Shown here: positions 37,440 to 50,500 of the stretch, piece after piece
How the letters are laid out: the number at the start of each line of letters is the position of its first letter
Numbering within the stretch: the first letter of the stretch is position 1
Source: Salminus brasiliensis
Lineage: Eukaryota; Chordata; Actinopteri; Characiformes; Bryconidae
DNA length: 64,000 nt
Direction of reading: 5' to 3'
Assembly: GCF_030463535.1 (NCBI RefSeq)
Contig: NC_132896.1
Coordinates: forward strand, 31,505,523-31,569,522
Made by a program: the position numbers and the translations under genes
Notes under the pieces: model-generated
The model's database searches: none
What the model saw: only the letters and a program-made list of their open reading frames with translations
What the model was told of the DNA's origin: nothing

Positions 37440-38500
37440 TATATTAGCACTGCAGTCCCTTAATCCAGGCCCGGGACATAGTAGACCCCACAACTCTGCA
37501 ACGGCAACAAAACCGAGCAGGCGGAGGAGGTGGATGAGGAGGAGTTCAGCAAGCGGCAGGCATGTTTGATTTCAAATAATCCAATAATTGTTTTTGGATT
37601 ATTTCATTTGTTTTAATTTCTACCTCATATTTCTCTAATTACAGGTTAAACCATTTAATCACTCTACAAATAATGTTCCAGCGGACTGTTTGTTCATTGT
37701 GTTCCACAAACAAAACCATGAGAAAATGTGTTATCGTTAATTCGGTGCGTTACCTGACAGTGATTATCTAACCATATCTAATTCCCTTTGGAAAGTGACT
37801 GTAATTAAGAAATAATGAGTTCCACAACACAGCCTAGGCACAGCCTCTTCGGCAGGTATCACAGCTTGTAAACGAGGCCGTTATCACACCTATGGCTGGT
37901 CCGAATCAGCTGAGGAGTTGGAGCGTTTCCCCTGGGCTTTGTTGTTTTTTACACAGGGGAAAATCCAAGCTCACCAAAATGAATCACAACAAACCACATC
38001 AGAACCACATTCTCTCCACTGATTGGTCAGACCTGTCTGGGGCAGAGCAGGAAAGTAAATGTAGGTAGAAGGTCCTGTGCTCTGGACTAGTGCTGCAGAC
38101 CTCTGTGAAGTTTAACATGGAGCAGAGGGAGAGATGGCATCTGCTCACAGCTGTAGTCATGTTAATTATCTGGGCAGTTATACTGGAACCGTTTAGCCCC
38201 CCGAGTTCGTCTGAGACCGGATCGAGACCACGTCCTCTCAAGGTGCGTCTCGGTGTGGTTGTTTTGGGCCGTATCCGAGAGCGATTACTGTTTACTGACC
38301 TGCCCAAAGGGTAAAAACGAACCAGAGTCCAGATTTAACTGGATTAAAAAGGGCAGGTGTGAACACTCCATCAGTTCTTATTTGGGAGATTTGGGACACC
38401 GAATCGTCTGTGAGATGCTTGGGTCATCTCCCTGCACTTCCATTTGGAGGTCTGTGCACAGATTTTCCATGATTTTCCAAAATTCAGCTTGAGGTAGTCC
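37440..38500. other. Intergenic stretch with exon-like patch and repeat fragments
   Basis: A GC-rich patch at 37452-37565 follows an AG but has in-frame stops. 38240-38335 resembles 53965-54045 (TCTCGGTGYGGTTGTTTTGG), so it is an interspersed element. An ATG at about 38117 begins MEQRERWHLLTAVVMLIIWA, a hydrophobic stretch running straight into that repeat. None of this is convincing as a gene. Confidence 0.4.
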
Positions 38501-38910
38501 ATTGTGGATTTTGAGGAGTGTTTAGGGTCGTTGTAAAATCCTGCTGTAGAAGCTCATCCTCTCTTCATCTTCAGCTTTGGTGGCCACAATTGAATCCATT
38601 AATCGCTCTTCCAGTGGAATGTTCTCTGTGCCACTGGCTGCAGCACACGCTCAGGGCATGATCCCTCCACCCCCATGCTTAACAGTTGGAAAGGTATTCT
38701 TTGACAACTTCTGCTGATTTTTGTGTTGAGGACATAGGAAAACCCTTTCCATGTCTTCATGAAGATCATATTTGAGCAGGTGTCGCTGCACAGTAGAACA
38801 GCAGGGTCTGCTAAATCTTCCTGAAGGTCTTTTGCAGACAGATGTGGCTTTTGAATACCTAGCAACCAGACCTGAACTTCACCTCTACCGTTCTGGTTAA
38901 CTGCCATTTA
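38500..38910 (-). pseudogene. Degenerate DNA transposase
   Basis: On -, a broken frame reads [16 protein letters not shown], like the second helix-turn-helix of Tc1-type transposases. It then shows pieces around the catalytic core, including a VKHGGGG-like block after a frameshift. Stops and frame changes make it nonfunctional. 38910-41080 contains no gene or clear element. Confidence 0.55.
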
Positions 38911-41088
38911 TTAATTCCATTATGAACTGAGGAAATTGCCACCTGATCTTCGTATAGGCTTCTCCTGCTTTAGGATCATCCCAGCTTTGGGAATGTTCAG
39001 AGTTCTAGGCAGCTGCTTAGAGGGGCTCGTGGCTGCTGATGGGCTGTTGGGACCAGCTTTGAGCAGTCAGAGTATTTACAGAGCTTTAAAATTCCTGGCC
39101 TTTTCGAAGGACGCCTGAGAGCAAGCCATAGCCCTTAAAAGCTAATTAAGGCCTAAGGCTTTGGTACAGGTTTTCTGGAGGCGTGAATGTCTTGGGGTGC
39201 CCAAACTCTGCGTTAAATAAACTGATATTAAATTAAAAAAAAAATCTAATAACTAATAACTACACTGTACTCTATTACTTTACATATTTGTGACTGACTG
39301 ATTGTGGTTCAATCATAACAAAGAGACAAAAGAAGCAGCAAGAAACACAGAATTACAAAAAGAGAACATTTTTCTGAGTGTACATTTATTTTCGCATTTA
39401 AAAAATCAAAAGTAACATCAGTGAACAATGAGTTCCACAGTTTCGGAAAGTGTCACATGAGAAAATAAGGACCGTTCCCTGTCTGGTCCTTGACGACACT
39501 GAAAAACACAATGTATTTAAAATGTCACGCATATGAATTACACTCTTCCCCGTGAAACAGGCGCGCTCTGTACGAGTGGCACTAATGGTTTTTAATCAGT
39601 AATTATACCGTGTCACTTACACAACAGCCACGTTTCCAGACAAAGCATTAAAAAAAAAACCTTGCGCCGTCAAAGCAGAGTTACCCAACATTCAAAAGCT
39701 TTTTGCCCCAATGAGCCTCTCCACTCCCGGCTCCGAAACCTGCTGTAATTACTCCTGCAATTCATCAGCCATCACTTTTAATGCATGGCTTCCTGACCTC
39801 TTGCTCTTAACTGTTAAAAAGTACGGAGATGAAAGCATATTCAGCGCCAAGAAAGTAAGACCGCCAAGCCGTGATGAGTCCCAGTGAAAATCACAGTGAT
39901 CCGTCCGCTCTTACAGTGTACGAACTCTACTACACAGTATATAAACACAGTCGTAAACATGTCGCTGCTGTCGGGGGGCAAAACCTCGTATCCAGGGATG
40001 AAGGTGTGAACTCCAAACGTCAGAGTCGTGTACTAATGGATGATGGACTGCGTACACCATACACAAACCAAGCTCATCTTTTCATCCTTTTAATCACTAT
40101 TGTGGTAAAGGCTGTGGCCGAAGTGGCTCCCTACTTATGCATTAGGGCACTCATGAGCATGTCGGCCAGTGTTTGACAAGTAAAGTGGAGTTCGAACGTG
40201 ATTTCGAGGGTACTATAATCTCCCACAATGCATTAGTAATTTACAGTAAACATCCTAGCTCACTACATCAGCTGAACGTGGACCAGAATGCATTGTGAGT
40301 GGTGATACAATGCATAAGACGGCGGTCCAGACCATCTGGAGAGGACAGCGCCCCATGTAATTCATGAATGGGAGCCTTATGTTTCTTACTTACTGCCAGA
40401 ATAACCGTAAACTACACTTCAGACGCTACCCTGGGGAGATGCCGTCCTATTACTGGCATCTTATATGAAGTGTAGCTCACTGTTTTTAAAAGGCTGGTGG
40501 TGCTGAACTGGAACCTGATACTTTCAGGCAATCTTATTTGGCCCCGCCTGCTGGTACAATGTTGAGATATTTTTGAGATAACCAAAAGCTAAACGTTACT
40601 CCTCTACCCTGGTAAAACCAGAGGTTCGTGAGTATAGTGTGTAACAAAAGCATTGTCCCAGTGGCAGACTGTTGGTTCTCATGTTGGTGTCCATGATTTG
40701 GACCCATTTGTCATGAAATTTTTATTAATTCCAAAAATAAATAAATACACAATGAATAAAGAGTGGGATATGTTAGAATGGGATGTCATAAAAGCTCCTG
40801 TAGGAGTAATGTGTAACTTCATGCGTTAATTTGTCATTTGACCAGTACTGCTAGATAATCAGACTATTTGGTTTGATACCAATACTAATACTTTTACTTT
40901 GATGCAGGCTCCTGAATTAGCATAGACATCCAGATAGAGTCTAGATCGGGGTTCTTCAGCTTCATCTACGATCCTGAAGAACCAGTGTCCAGCACAGTTT
41001 GTTGATTTTCCAAGCGTATTAGCTCTTAGGTATTAAGTAAGTATTATTACTTACCTAAATAATTCAGTTATTCATAAAACATCTCAAT

Positions 41089-41435
41089 TAGGGATGCACC
41101 GATCCGATATTAGGATTGGAAATCAGTCACGATATTAATCAATTTAGGTGGATTGGGTATCGGATAATTAGGCTGATCCATGAAATTGATCCTTTCACTT
41201 TAATTTGTTGGCGTGAGACTGCACTACATGTGCAAATAAATAAAAGATAAATGGCAATTTAGTACATTAATATATTTGTGTTCATTTGTTATGTTATATA
41301 AAGTAATGTTTAAGTCAATCCTAATGCCTTAGGTCTCTCCCACATGGTGAGGTATACGTTTTTTTAAATCAGAATGCTATATGCAAAGTTTATGTATCGT
41401 ATCGGAACTAAAAAAGCCAGATCGGTTCATCCCTA
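41089..41435. mobile_element. hAT-type miniature element with perfect target duplication
   Basis: The left end TAGGGATGCACCGATC and the right end, complement TAGGGATGAACCGATC, are terminal inverted repeats with one mismatch in 16. The 8-bp direct repeat ATCTCAAT flanks the element exactly on both sides (41081-41088 and 41436-41443). At 347 bp with no transposase it must have been mobilised in trans. It is intergenic between ETFDH and RXFP1. Confidence 0.9.
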
Positions 41436-42724
41436 ATCTCAATACCCAGACCTAAGGACCAGTGAGATCTGCCATTTCTTTGCTTTTGTAGAGCTGAACA
41501 TGTTGCATGACACAGCGCTTTGACTATAAGCAGGTTTTATGCACAGTAAGGAATACCCTCCCGTCCTTAACACCTTTTTGAAATGAACTTCCTTTCATTA
41601 GGCAGTTCAAAAAATGTATTATAGCTAAGCAACCAGTTCACAGATCATTTAGAAGTAAGTGTAGGCACACCTTGGGGATGCTCCGGCTACTCTATTAAAC
41701 TGTCTACTGCAGGGAGCTCATTGTGAAGCAGTACACACACAGCAGTCTACCGTCCACTACAGAAGGAAATGCTGGTATGGAGTAATACACAGTTTGCCAC
41801 ATAGCAGTATGGAATGGCATATGCTGAAAGGCTCAAGGACACTGTGCACTGTTAAAAGTACAAGATCCTTGAGTGACTTGGAGGTTCTTAGTTTAAAACT
41901 GTGGAGGAATTTCTCAAGGAACCTTCAAGGAACGCTTTTCTTCTAAAAACGTTTCTTGAAGGTTCTTCAAAGCACCTCAGGCCTCTAAAAGTTCCTCAAG
42001 GATCTTATACTTTTACAGTGTAGGACATTAACGGCTAGACAAAGTTCGGGTCATGTTTGTAGGTAAAACAGTACCGTGCAAATGTCAGAGAACACCATTC
42101 ATTTTTTTCATTTCCAGACAAATAATTAATAAAATGAAGGAGAAAGTTTTAGGGAGTTTCCCCAAACAGGAGCTCAAAAATGATTAGAAGATACAGACAA
42201 AATGGGACGCCTAGAATCTGACCATCAAAACGGCCCCCACTTCACACAATTAAGCCCCTCGTCCGCTCCAGATCTAAGAACATCCACAGGTGTTTCTGTC
42301 CATCCTTCCGCCATGAGAAGATGACGTAAAGGATGTAGAACTGATCAAGAAGATCTTACTGAGAAAACGAAAATGGACTGACCACCTCGGGTCATGTACA
42401 CACTACCCGGCTGTTGAGTCAGAGTCATCAGATGGTTGTACTCTTCACCCTACGCTAAACTTGTAGTTGTGGTTTGGACACTACAGGACTGATCAGCGAG
42501 ATGAGGTCACAAACTACAAGATCTTTCTCCAGGAGGAACCCGCAACGAGTCTGTCTGATCTCCATACACACGCTTCGTCACAAAAACACACTCAAGAACA
42601 GGTGCTAGACCAGTTTTCTTCTTCATAAGAGACGAGCCATACAAGTACACAGAAGATAGAGAAAAGAGCATGGATGGGTGAAAGAGACAGAGCAGAAAAT
42701 GACTGAGGAGCTTCTTCTTCTTGT

Positions 42725-43620
42725 ATATATGCTTGTTGATGTTGTATAACTCCACCCCCCACTTTCTCCTGACCCTGTGCCTTGCACTCTCATTGGCTGT
42801 AGCTAGTCGCTGTGCTAACTTCCAGTCACAACACTTCTTAGACTACCGGATTTCCAGTCGCAGACAGGTCCAGTCTTTCAACTAGGTGCTTTGAGGAGCT
42901 TTCAAAGAACCCTTTTTTTCTAAAAAGCCTTTTCTTAAAGGTTCCTTAAAGCACCTTAAGAGGTTCAGATAAGATAATCCTTTATTAGTCCCACAGTGGG
43001 GGAAATTCACAGGTTCTCCACAGTTTAAAATTAAAGAACCTCCTAAAGTTCCTCAAGGATCATATAGTTCAGAACAGGACATGGACACCTGACTGAGGAG
43101 CTTTTCTTGTATCTATGCTTGTTGATGTTGAATAACTCCCCTGCACTTCTCCTTACCCCGCGTCTTGCACTCTCATTGGCTGTAGCTAGTCGCTGAGCTA
43201 ACTTCAGATATCCAGATTTAGAGTCGCTGACCAGTCCAGATATCAAACCGGTTAGATATTCGTCAGGGGGTCACTCAGCGAGCGCTCAGATCATGCCTTT
43301 CAACAAGTTGCTCTGAGGAACCGTCAAGGAATCCTTTCTGCTAAAAACCTTACGGGTTCCTTACAGCACCTTAAGTGGTTCCTCCACAGTTTCAAATTAA
43401 AGAACCTCCAAATTTCCTCAAGGACCTTATGATTTTAACAGTACAGGACATGAACACCTGACTGAGGAGCTTTACTTGTATCTATGCTTATTGATGTTGA
43501 ATAACTACACCCCTGCTCTTCTCCTCACCCTGTGTCTTGCGCTCTCATTGGCTGTAGCTAGTCGCTGAGCTAACTTCTGGATTCAGGGTCGCTGACAGGT
43601 CCAGATATCAAACCTGCTAG
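42725..43620. repeat. Three tandem copies of a roughly 375-bp unit
   Basis: The landmarks TATGCTTGTTGATGTTG and CTCTCATTGGCTGTAGCTAG recur near 42730, 43117 and 43485, giving periods of about 386 and 368 bp. Each unit carries AAGAACC/AAGGTTC blocks, which also occur at 41880-42020. 43620-44530 shows no gene and presumably includes the RXFP1 3' UTR. Confidence 0.8.
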
Positions 43621-44532
43621 ATGTTCGTCACTCAGCGAGTCTTTCATCAGTTCACACACACCGAGCCAGTGCCAAGCCAGGGACTGAGCCAGACCTCAAA
43701 ATCAGTGAATGTGTTTTGGGAGGTCTTGGATGCTGAGATGCAGAAAATGGGTCTGAATGTCTATGACCGAAATTTGGAGGTGTGGAAAGACCTCAAATTT
43801 AAAACCTTAAACATCTGATATTAGATTGAGATTGTTGAGGATTTGGGGGAATTAGATGTTAAATATGTTTTTCTCTTGATATTAAAAAATCAACGGTTTA
43901 TACTTGCTGCCCACTTTGACTGGAAATAAAGGGAAGGGTGGTCTCAGACTTTTGCACACTACCTTGCCTAATGTCAGTTGTACGGAAACATCTGCCCGTA
44001 TCCTGTATATTTATATATATATATATTCACAGAGCAACAGTCGTAGTTATGCTATGCATCTGTACCTCATGAGACTCGTGAGCTGAATTAAATAAAAACA
44101 GTTAATGAGAGGAACACAGGGCTACAGAACATCCTTGCAGATTTTGACCACCCAACAACTGAACACCACTCTTTACAGACATGGACAAAACACATGCAAG
44201 TCAACACTACAAACAAGAGTCAAACGCATGAGGATGGACTGACAAAGAAACACTTAGCAGTCGAGGTGTCCATTATTCAACGCAGGCTTCTGATTAGCCT
44301 CCATCGTTACTGCAGTCATGTGATCGTAAACAACCTGAACAAGCCTTTCAAAGAAGGCTCACGAGAACAATCAAATGAATTCAGCGCGAAGATGCGAGTG
44401 TTCTGCACACTCCTTATTCTGACAGCCTCGGGTTTGGAGCCTGGTCTTGGATGTGATGGCCATACATAGGAGTCTGCATTGCATCAAGGGGCCTGTGAGC
44501 TGGCATAGTCGGCGGGATCCTTCCATGAAGCA

Positions 44533-47500
44533 TCATGTCCTTTTCGTGTCCTCTGCGGGTAGAAGCTGGGACGTTCCAGAGGTGAAGCACATTTCGGAAG
44601 GGTGCGCCAGGTACTCGGGCGAGGCCAGGTTTTGGCTGTTCTCCTGAAGTGGCCACATCTCCTGCCAGGTGAAGGAGGGCAGGTGGGCCGGGTGGCTGCT
44701 GAGCAGTGGCCTTCGCTGTCGGTAGTTGGTCCACACCTGCAAGAGGGTCTCCTTGAAAGGTCGTGTGGTCAGTGTGTAGAGGATGGGGTTTAGAGCGCTG
44801 TTTATGGGCAGGATGAAGATGACCACCCATGAGCTGATGGTTCCTGCATGAAGACACAGAGAAAGAGCTTTTTGTCTGAGTCTGAACAGCAACCAACAGC
44901 AGATTAAAGGATTGGAGCTGTACGTCTAGACTCATTTAGGAGGTTCATCTTGAACGGGCAATTTCAGCATTGAGGCATTGCTCTGAGTTGTTCTGAGAAG
45001 CACACAGCCAATCTGCCCAAGCGTACCCAGCCTTAGAGAATGAAATATCCAAATCCGAAATATAGGTTTGCTTCAGCTGCCTAGGGAATTGTCAGTGGAC
45101 ACAGGCCTCAGCACAATAGATAAACACTCATCAAGGCTGATAAACGACACACTCAAACTGTGTCCCATTTCTCAGCTGACTTGACAGAACCGAGTGTACC
45201 TGAACGACACCAAGAACCCCTGATAAAGCACTTACCTGGGATTTCCACATCCATAAGTGATAAGATCTTGAGGATGAAAATAGGAATCCAGCAGAGTGAG
45301 TCTGTGATGACAATGGAGAAGAAGCGTTTGGCTATCGTCAGCTCTTTCCTGATGTGGTTGCTGTATTTGGTTGTCTGAGTCCCTGTTCTCTGGATATTAT
45401 AGAACATGCTTCCGTAGGACAACACAATGATGAGGAACGCCACCAGGTTCAGGCCTATGGAGAAACAAGACCTCATTTAAAAGACAATGCAAATGAATGC
45501 ACTGCAATTCTACAAGTACATCCGGTCATTAGAAGACACAGGTGTCACTCAGGAAAGTCCATGTGTCCATCTCTCAAAAAGACACTTACTGCCAATGGAT
45601 ATTAAAGGGCTATGCTCGACTGAGCAGATCTGGTGTGAACCCTTGTTGGATTTTTTATGGGCTTGTGAAGATCACAGGGATTACTAGTGTCTGTAGTGTC
45701 CCAGCATCGTGTCTCTAAACCTCCAAACCTGGATATCTGAGGTTACATCCTTCCATCTTTTTTAAGGTAGGCTTACTCCAGCATTGATTTGGACTGGAGT
45801 ATACCTGCAACACACCTTCTACTGTCCATTGTAGAGATGACTGGACTTTGCATCAGTTAAGAGTGGTGCTTTCTGTGTGCCTTTGCAGCTCTCAATTTGA
45901 CCTTTATCGCACCAAACAAATTGAGGGCTCAGCAACTCTTTCTTTTCCTGACCTGGGACGCTCTCAGAGCTATATTTTTTGGAAGCGGACAAAATTGGTT
46001 AGCAAGACACCTTCGAAACACACCTCAGCGGCCTTTCACAAGAAAATACTGTATGATTATTTTTAGATATGGTCCAGGCCTATTCAGATATCTGGACACA
46101 GTCTGGCCAATCATTTTACTTTTCATAATTTAGCACCTGACGCTTCGAGTGGGTCTACGGTCTAGCCAGAGAAATCCCATTTGCGGCTCTGTGTGAACTA
46201 AGCCCTAATATCAGTTGCTTTTCACTCACCCAGAAAGATGACAATGGAGTAGATCTGGGCTCCGACGGTCTCTGGCTGCTCCGAGTGCAGGGGGAAACAC
46301 ACCCCATTGGTGCCGTAGAAGTTCCGGAACACCTCCTTGCACACCAGAGGCAGGAAAGCAATGACGAAGCCCAGGATCCAGATGGCTACCAGTATGGTGA
46401 CGGTGCGTCGGCGTCCAGGGGTCAGGTAGCGGAAGGGGTAGACGATGCAGATGTACTTCTCCAAGGTGAGGTAGGTGAGGAGCAGAACCGACACCTCTGT
46501 GGACAGCATGGCCAGAGAGCCCACCACCTGACACGGCACGCTGTCCATCCATGCCTGGGCATGGCGGTTATACTCTCCGCGGAACTTTAGGTCATACGCC
46601 CCGATCACAAACAGGTAGACACCCATCAAACCATCAGCACCTGCCCAGGAAACAAGCAGGGTAAGTCTCGGTGCAGGTTTATGGAAATTCATGAGTTTGT
46701 ACATGAGTGCTGGGTAGTATGCGTATGTACTGGGTTGTGCAAAGGTCTTCAAACCCCTTTCAAATCTGTGGTGGTGTTAAAAAATCTACATAGCACCGTT
46801 TAACCAACCTGAACAACCTGGAGCGAACCTGCCAGGGGGAATGGGTGAGCAAGACTGGTAGAACTGACCCCAACAGACTGGAAGCTGGTATTGCAGCAAA
46901 GGGTGCTTCTATTACATGCTAGTCTACAAGGGTTGAATACTTGAAGGGGCTGAAGGTGTACTTGTCAGAATTGGTATTTTCTAGTATTTTCAGATATGGT
47001 AATTGTGTCTATGTGCAATAATAATAGTACTGTAATTCAATTTAATGTGTGCAATCATTTTCAGTTATTATCAATATGCCACTTTATTATATTCATATAA
47101 TTTAAATATAAGTACTTTATTTAAGTGTTTCTATTTTTTCTTTCTTTGTTGTTTTTTAATTTATTTAATTTTATTTTATAGAGATTTATCGAGTGTTTAT
47201 TTTTTAATATTTTATTTATTTACAGAGTGTTTCCTTTTAATACAGTGTTTATTCTCATGCGAACGCTTGCAACTGTAACAACTGTAATTTCCCTCCTGGG
47301 ATCAATAAAGTGTTTCTGGTTCTGATCTGATTCAGATTTCTGATATTTTTTATGAAAAAACAAACAAACAAACAAATCAGGCTTTGAGCTATGAGAGCCT
47401 GATCTCCATTCCCAAGTAGGACATCTCATTAAAATCAGTGTTGAGCTTGCTCCAGATGCGCCTAACAGCTGATTGTGAACCTGCCATTTTTCTATGATGC

Positions 47501-50500
47501 TACTCCCCCTGTTACAGTCAGTGGAGCATCAGCATGATCCTGAAGCTGCTGTTTTAAGGTAGAATCAGTAATCCAGGTTTTCCAGATGACTTTCAAGGGG
47601 GATGATGCATAGTCTTGTGTCTGTAGTGTGATAAAGGACATGCAAGTATGGATGTCAATGCAGTTTGTGCGTATGACAATAAAGTCAGGGTAGGGGTGAA
47701 TGGAGGTGTTCACTGGTTTGCTTCATTAGCTTCATTTTATGCTTCAATATATAACAAAATATGAAAATTGGAGCATAATCTGACTCCACTACTGGCAGTC
47801 TACAATCTTTCACAATCACAAGTTACTGATTACTGATTTAATCAGCTACTTAATATGCCGTTAAAAAAAAAAAGCTTATCTCAAGCCTGACTTCATAGCA
47901 TCTTCGCTATTTGTTGATTGAGCGCACCTCCAAAAGACATCTTTTTAAAGCCATATGTATTCCGGTTTCATTCGAGCCCCTTGCACAGCTGTCTTCAATA
48001 TGTCATGAAGGCGTCTCCAGGAAGGACGTGGATTACCTCTAAGCTAGCCCCTGCATACAGAGAGCCTGATATCCATTCCCAAGTAGGACATCTCATTAAA
48101 AGCAGTCTTGAGCTTGCTCTGGATGCGCCTAACTGCCGATTTCCAACCTGCCATTCTCAATGGCTGCCCTGCATCCATCCAGCAGGTGCACATGAGTTGA
48201 AAATGAGTTGAGGCAGCATCTTTGACTGCTGCTACTTTCCCATGACATCCAGAGGCTGAAGCAGCGAAAATACGCATAACCAGGCTGGACTGCCAGGGGC
48301 GGAAGTGCTTGGACATTGTTACAGCATGACTAGAAGATGAGCATTATTGCTGGGCAGTACATCAGAGATTATGGTTCTGAAAATATTTAAAGTTGGTTGT
48401 GTAGACTTGAAAGTATTCGCCCCTAATTTTCTAATTTCTTTAAAGCAGTAATTACGATTTTTTGTTTAAATTGAAAGTAGTAGCAGTAGTATTCCTGACT
48501 GGGAAAACAGGACAATATATTGTTTTAAATGGTACCAGTGTGCTGCGTGACCATCCCTGCACCGTCTAATATTTTCATTCTAAAAACAGAGGGGTCTGGT
48601 AGGATTTTGGGGGGAGTTTTTCTGGCCAGGTCACATGTCTTTACGTACTTGCATCACATGCACAGCCTCTAAATGAGGATCCAGCACCGTTTGCTGGATA
48701 GCTAAGCAACCACAGCACTGCTAATGGCACTAATACAAGTCTGTGTTGCCCAGCTACAGCCCCAAAACATCAATGCTCTAGAGGAGATCTGCATGGAGGA
48801 ATGGGCCAAACTACCAGCTACAGTGTGTGCAAACCTGGAGAAGACTTACAGGAAACGTTTGACCTCTGTCATTGCCAACAAAGTATTGAGTTGAACTTTT
48901 GTTATTGACCAAATACTTATTTTCCACTATAATTTACAAAAAAAAAATTATTTAAAATCCTACAATGTGATTTCCTGGATTTTTTCCTCATTTTGTCTCT
49001 CATAGTTGAAGTGTACCTATGATAAAAATTACAGACCTCTCTCATCTCTCTCAAGTAGGAGAACTTGCCCAATCAGTGGCTGGCCAAATACTTTTTGGCC
49101 CCACTGTACAAGAGCTACTCTATATTCTATAATAGAACAGCCTTCATCTGCTGGTTCAAACACTGTCAAACCAGAGAATCGCAGAAATACAACTGAAGAG
49201 AGCTGGCAAGAAAAAAGAGAGTGCCACAGAGTCCTCGCTAAACCCAGGATTAACAGAGACTAGGCTTTTGTAAGGAAGCGAAAGCACGAGAGCTGAAAGC
49301 CTTGATGAGCTAAAGTGATGCTGAGTTGGATTTCTTCTTGCTGAACAGGTGAGGTGATATTTCGTCTAAATCTGTGGACTTGTGTGTACCTGTGTCACAG
49401 TGCAGTATTCTGTTCACTTCAATTCAATGTTATTTATTTATATTTATATAATGAATGTTTTCACAAAGCAGCTTTACAGAGATCCGGGAGTGGTGACAGT
49501 GGCAAGGATAAAGTCCGTCAGATCGAGAGGAAGAAACCAAGACTCAGAAGGGGTACCCATCCTCCTCTGGTCGACACCGGATGGTAAAATAATAAACAGG
49601 AATAAAAACAACAACAAAACAAAACTGAATTAAGAAAAAAAATAAATAAATGTGCCATCAAACTGAGATGAAAACGTGAGTGAGGTGATAAAGTTCATGC
49701 AGATAAACAGTCATGCAGTGAGGTGCGGATAAATCAATGCAAGGCCCCAGGCAGGACAGCGGGCAGCAGGGTAGTGGAGAGCCAGGTCTGGCGGTACCAG
49801 GATGGAACAGAACTGGGCATCTCAGTATATGGGAAAGAGAGGGAGGGAAAAAAACAAAGGGGTTAGGAGGAGCACGGCAAAGATTTATGGGGGTGGGGTT
49901 TTGGGGTTATACAGCGGGACAGGATCCAATGGGTAGACGCAGAGCAGCGAACCACAAATGGACTCCCGTCAGCGGCGAGGGGACAGGACAGAGCTGTTGT
50001 GTTAGCTACCTGTACAGCAATTTAGCCGGTTAGCTTGTCAGTGCAATCTACATTAAAAGGGGACGGCACCAGAGCTATTAATAATAGGGTTGTGGGTTCG
50101 ATACCTAGGCTCAGCAAGCTGCCACGGTTGCCACCATTGAGCAAGGCCCTTCACCCTCCCCAAGCATGTGTGCTCACTGTCACTGTGTGTGTTTGATCAC
50201 TAGTGTGTCCAACACTAATGATGAATATGGTTGTCTTTTCTTGTCAATTTATTTAAGAAAGACGTCCATCATGTGACACTGTGTGAAAAAGTTATTGCCT
50301 TATAGTTAGTTATTATCTGATCAACAAAGTTTACTAGATCAGTTGAACCCTATTGGCCTTCTTGCTTCCAGCTCTGCTAAAAGTATGTAGGCCAGGTCAG
50401 CAATGCAAAGAAGGCTGAAAGGACTGAACAAGCAGCACTCTATCAGTCTAACATGGCTTGACACAGTGAACCCCTGCTTTCAGCGGTTTTGAAGCCTCAG

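Noticed and set aside
44414-44935. 173-codon frame on - overlapping the last RXFP1 exon
   Set aside because: Different frame from the receptor tail; the receptor frame fits splice phase and family sequence.
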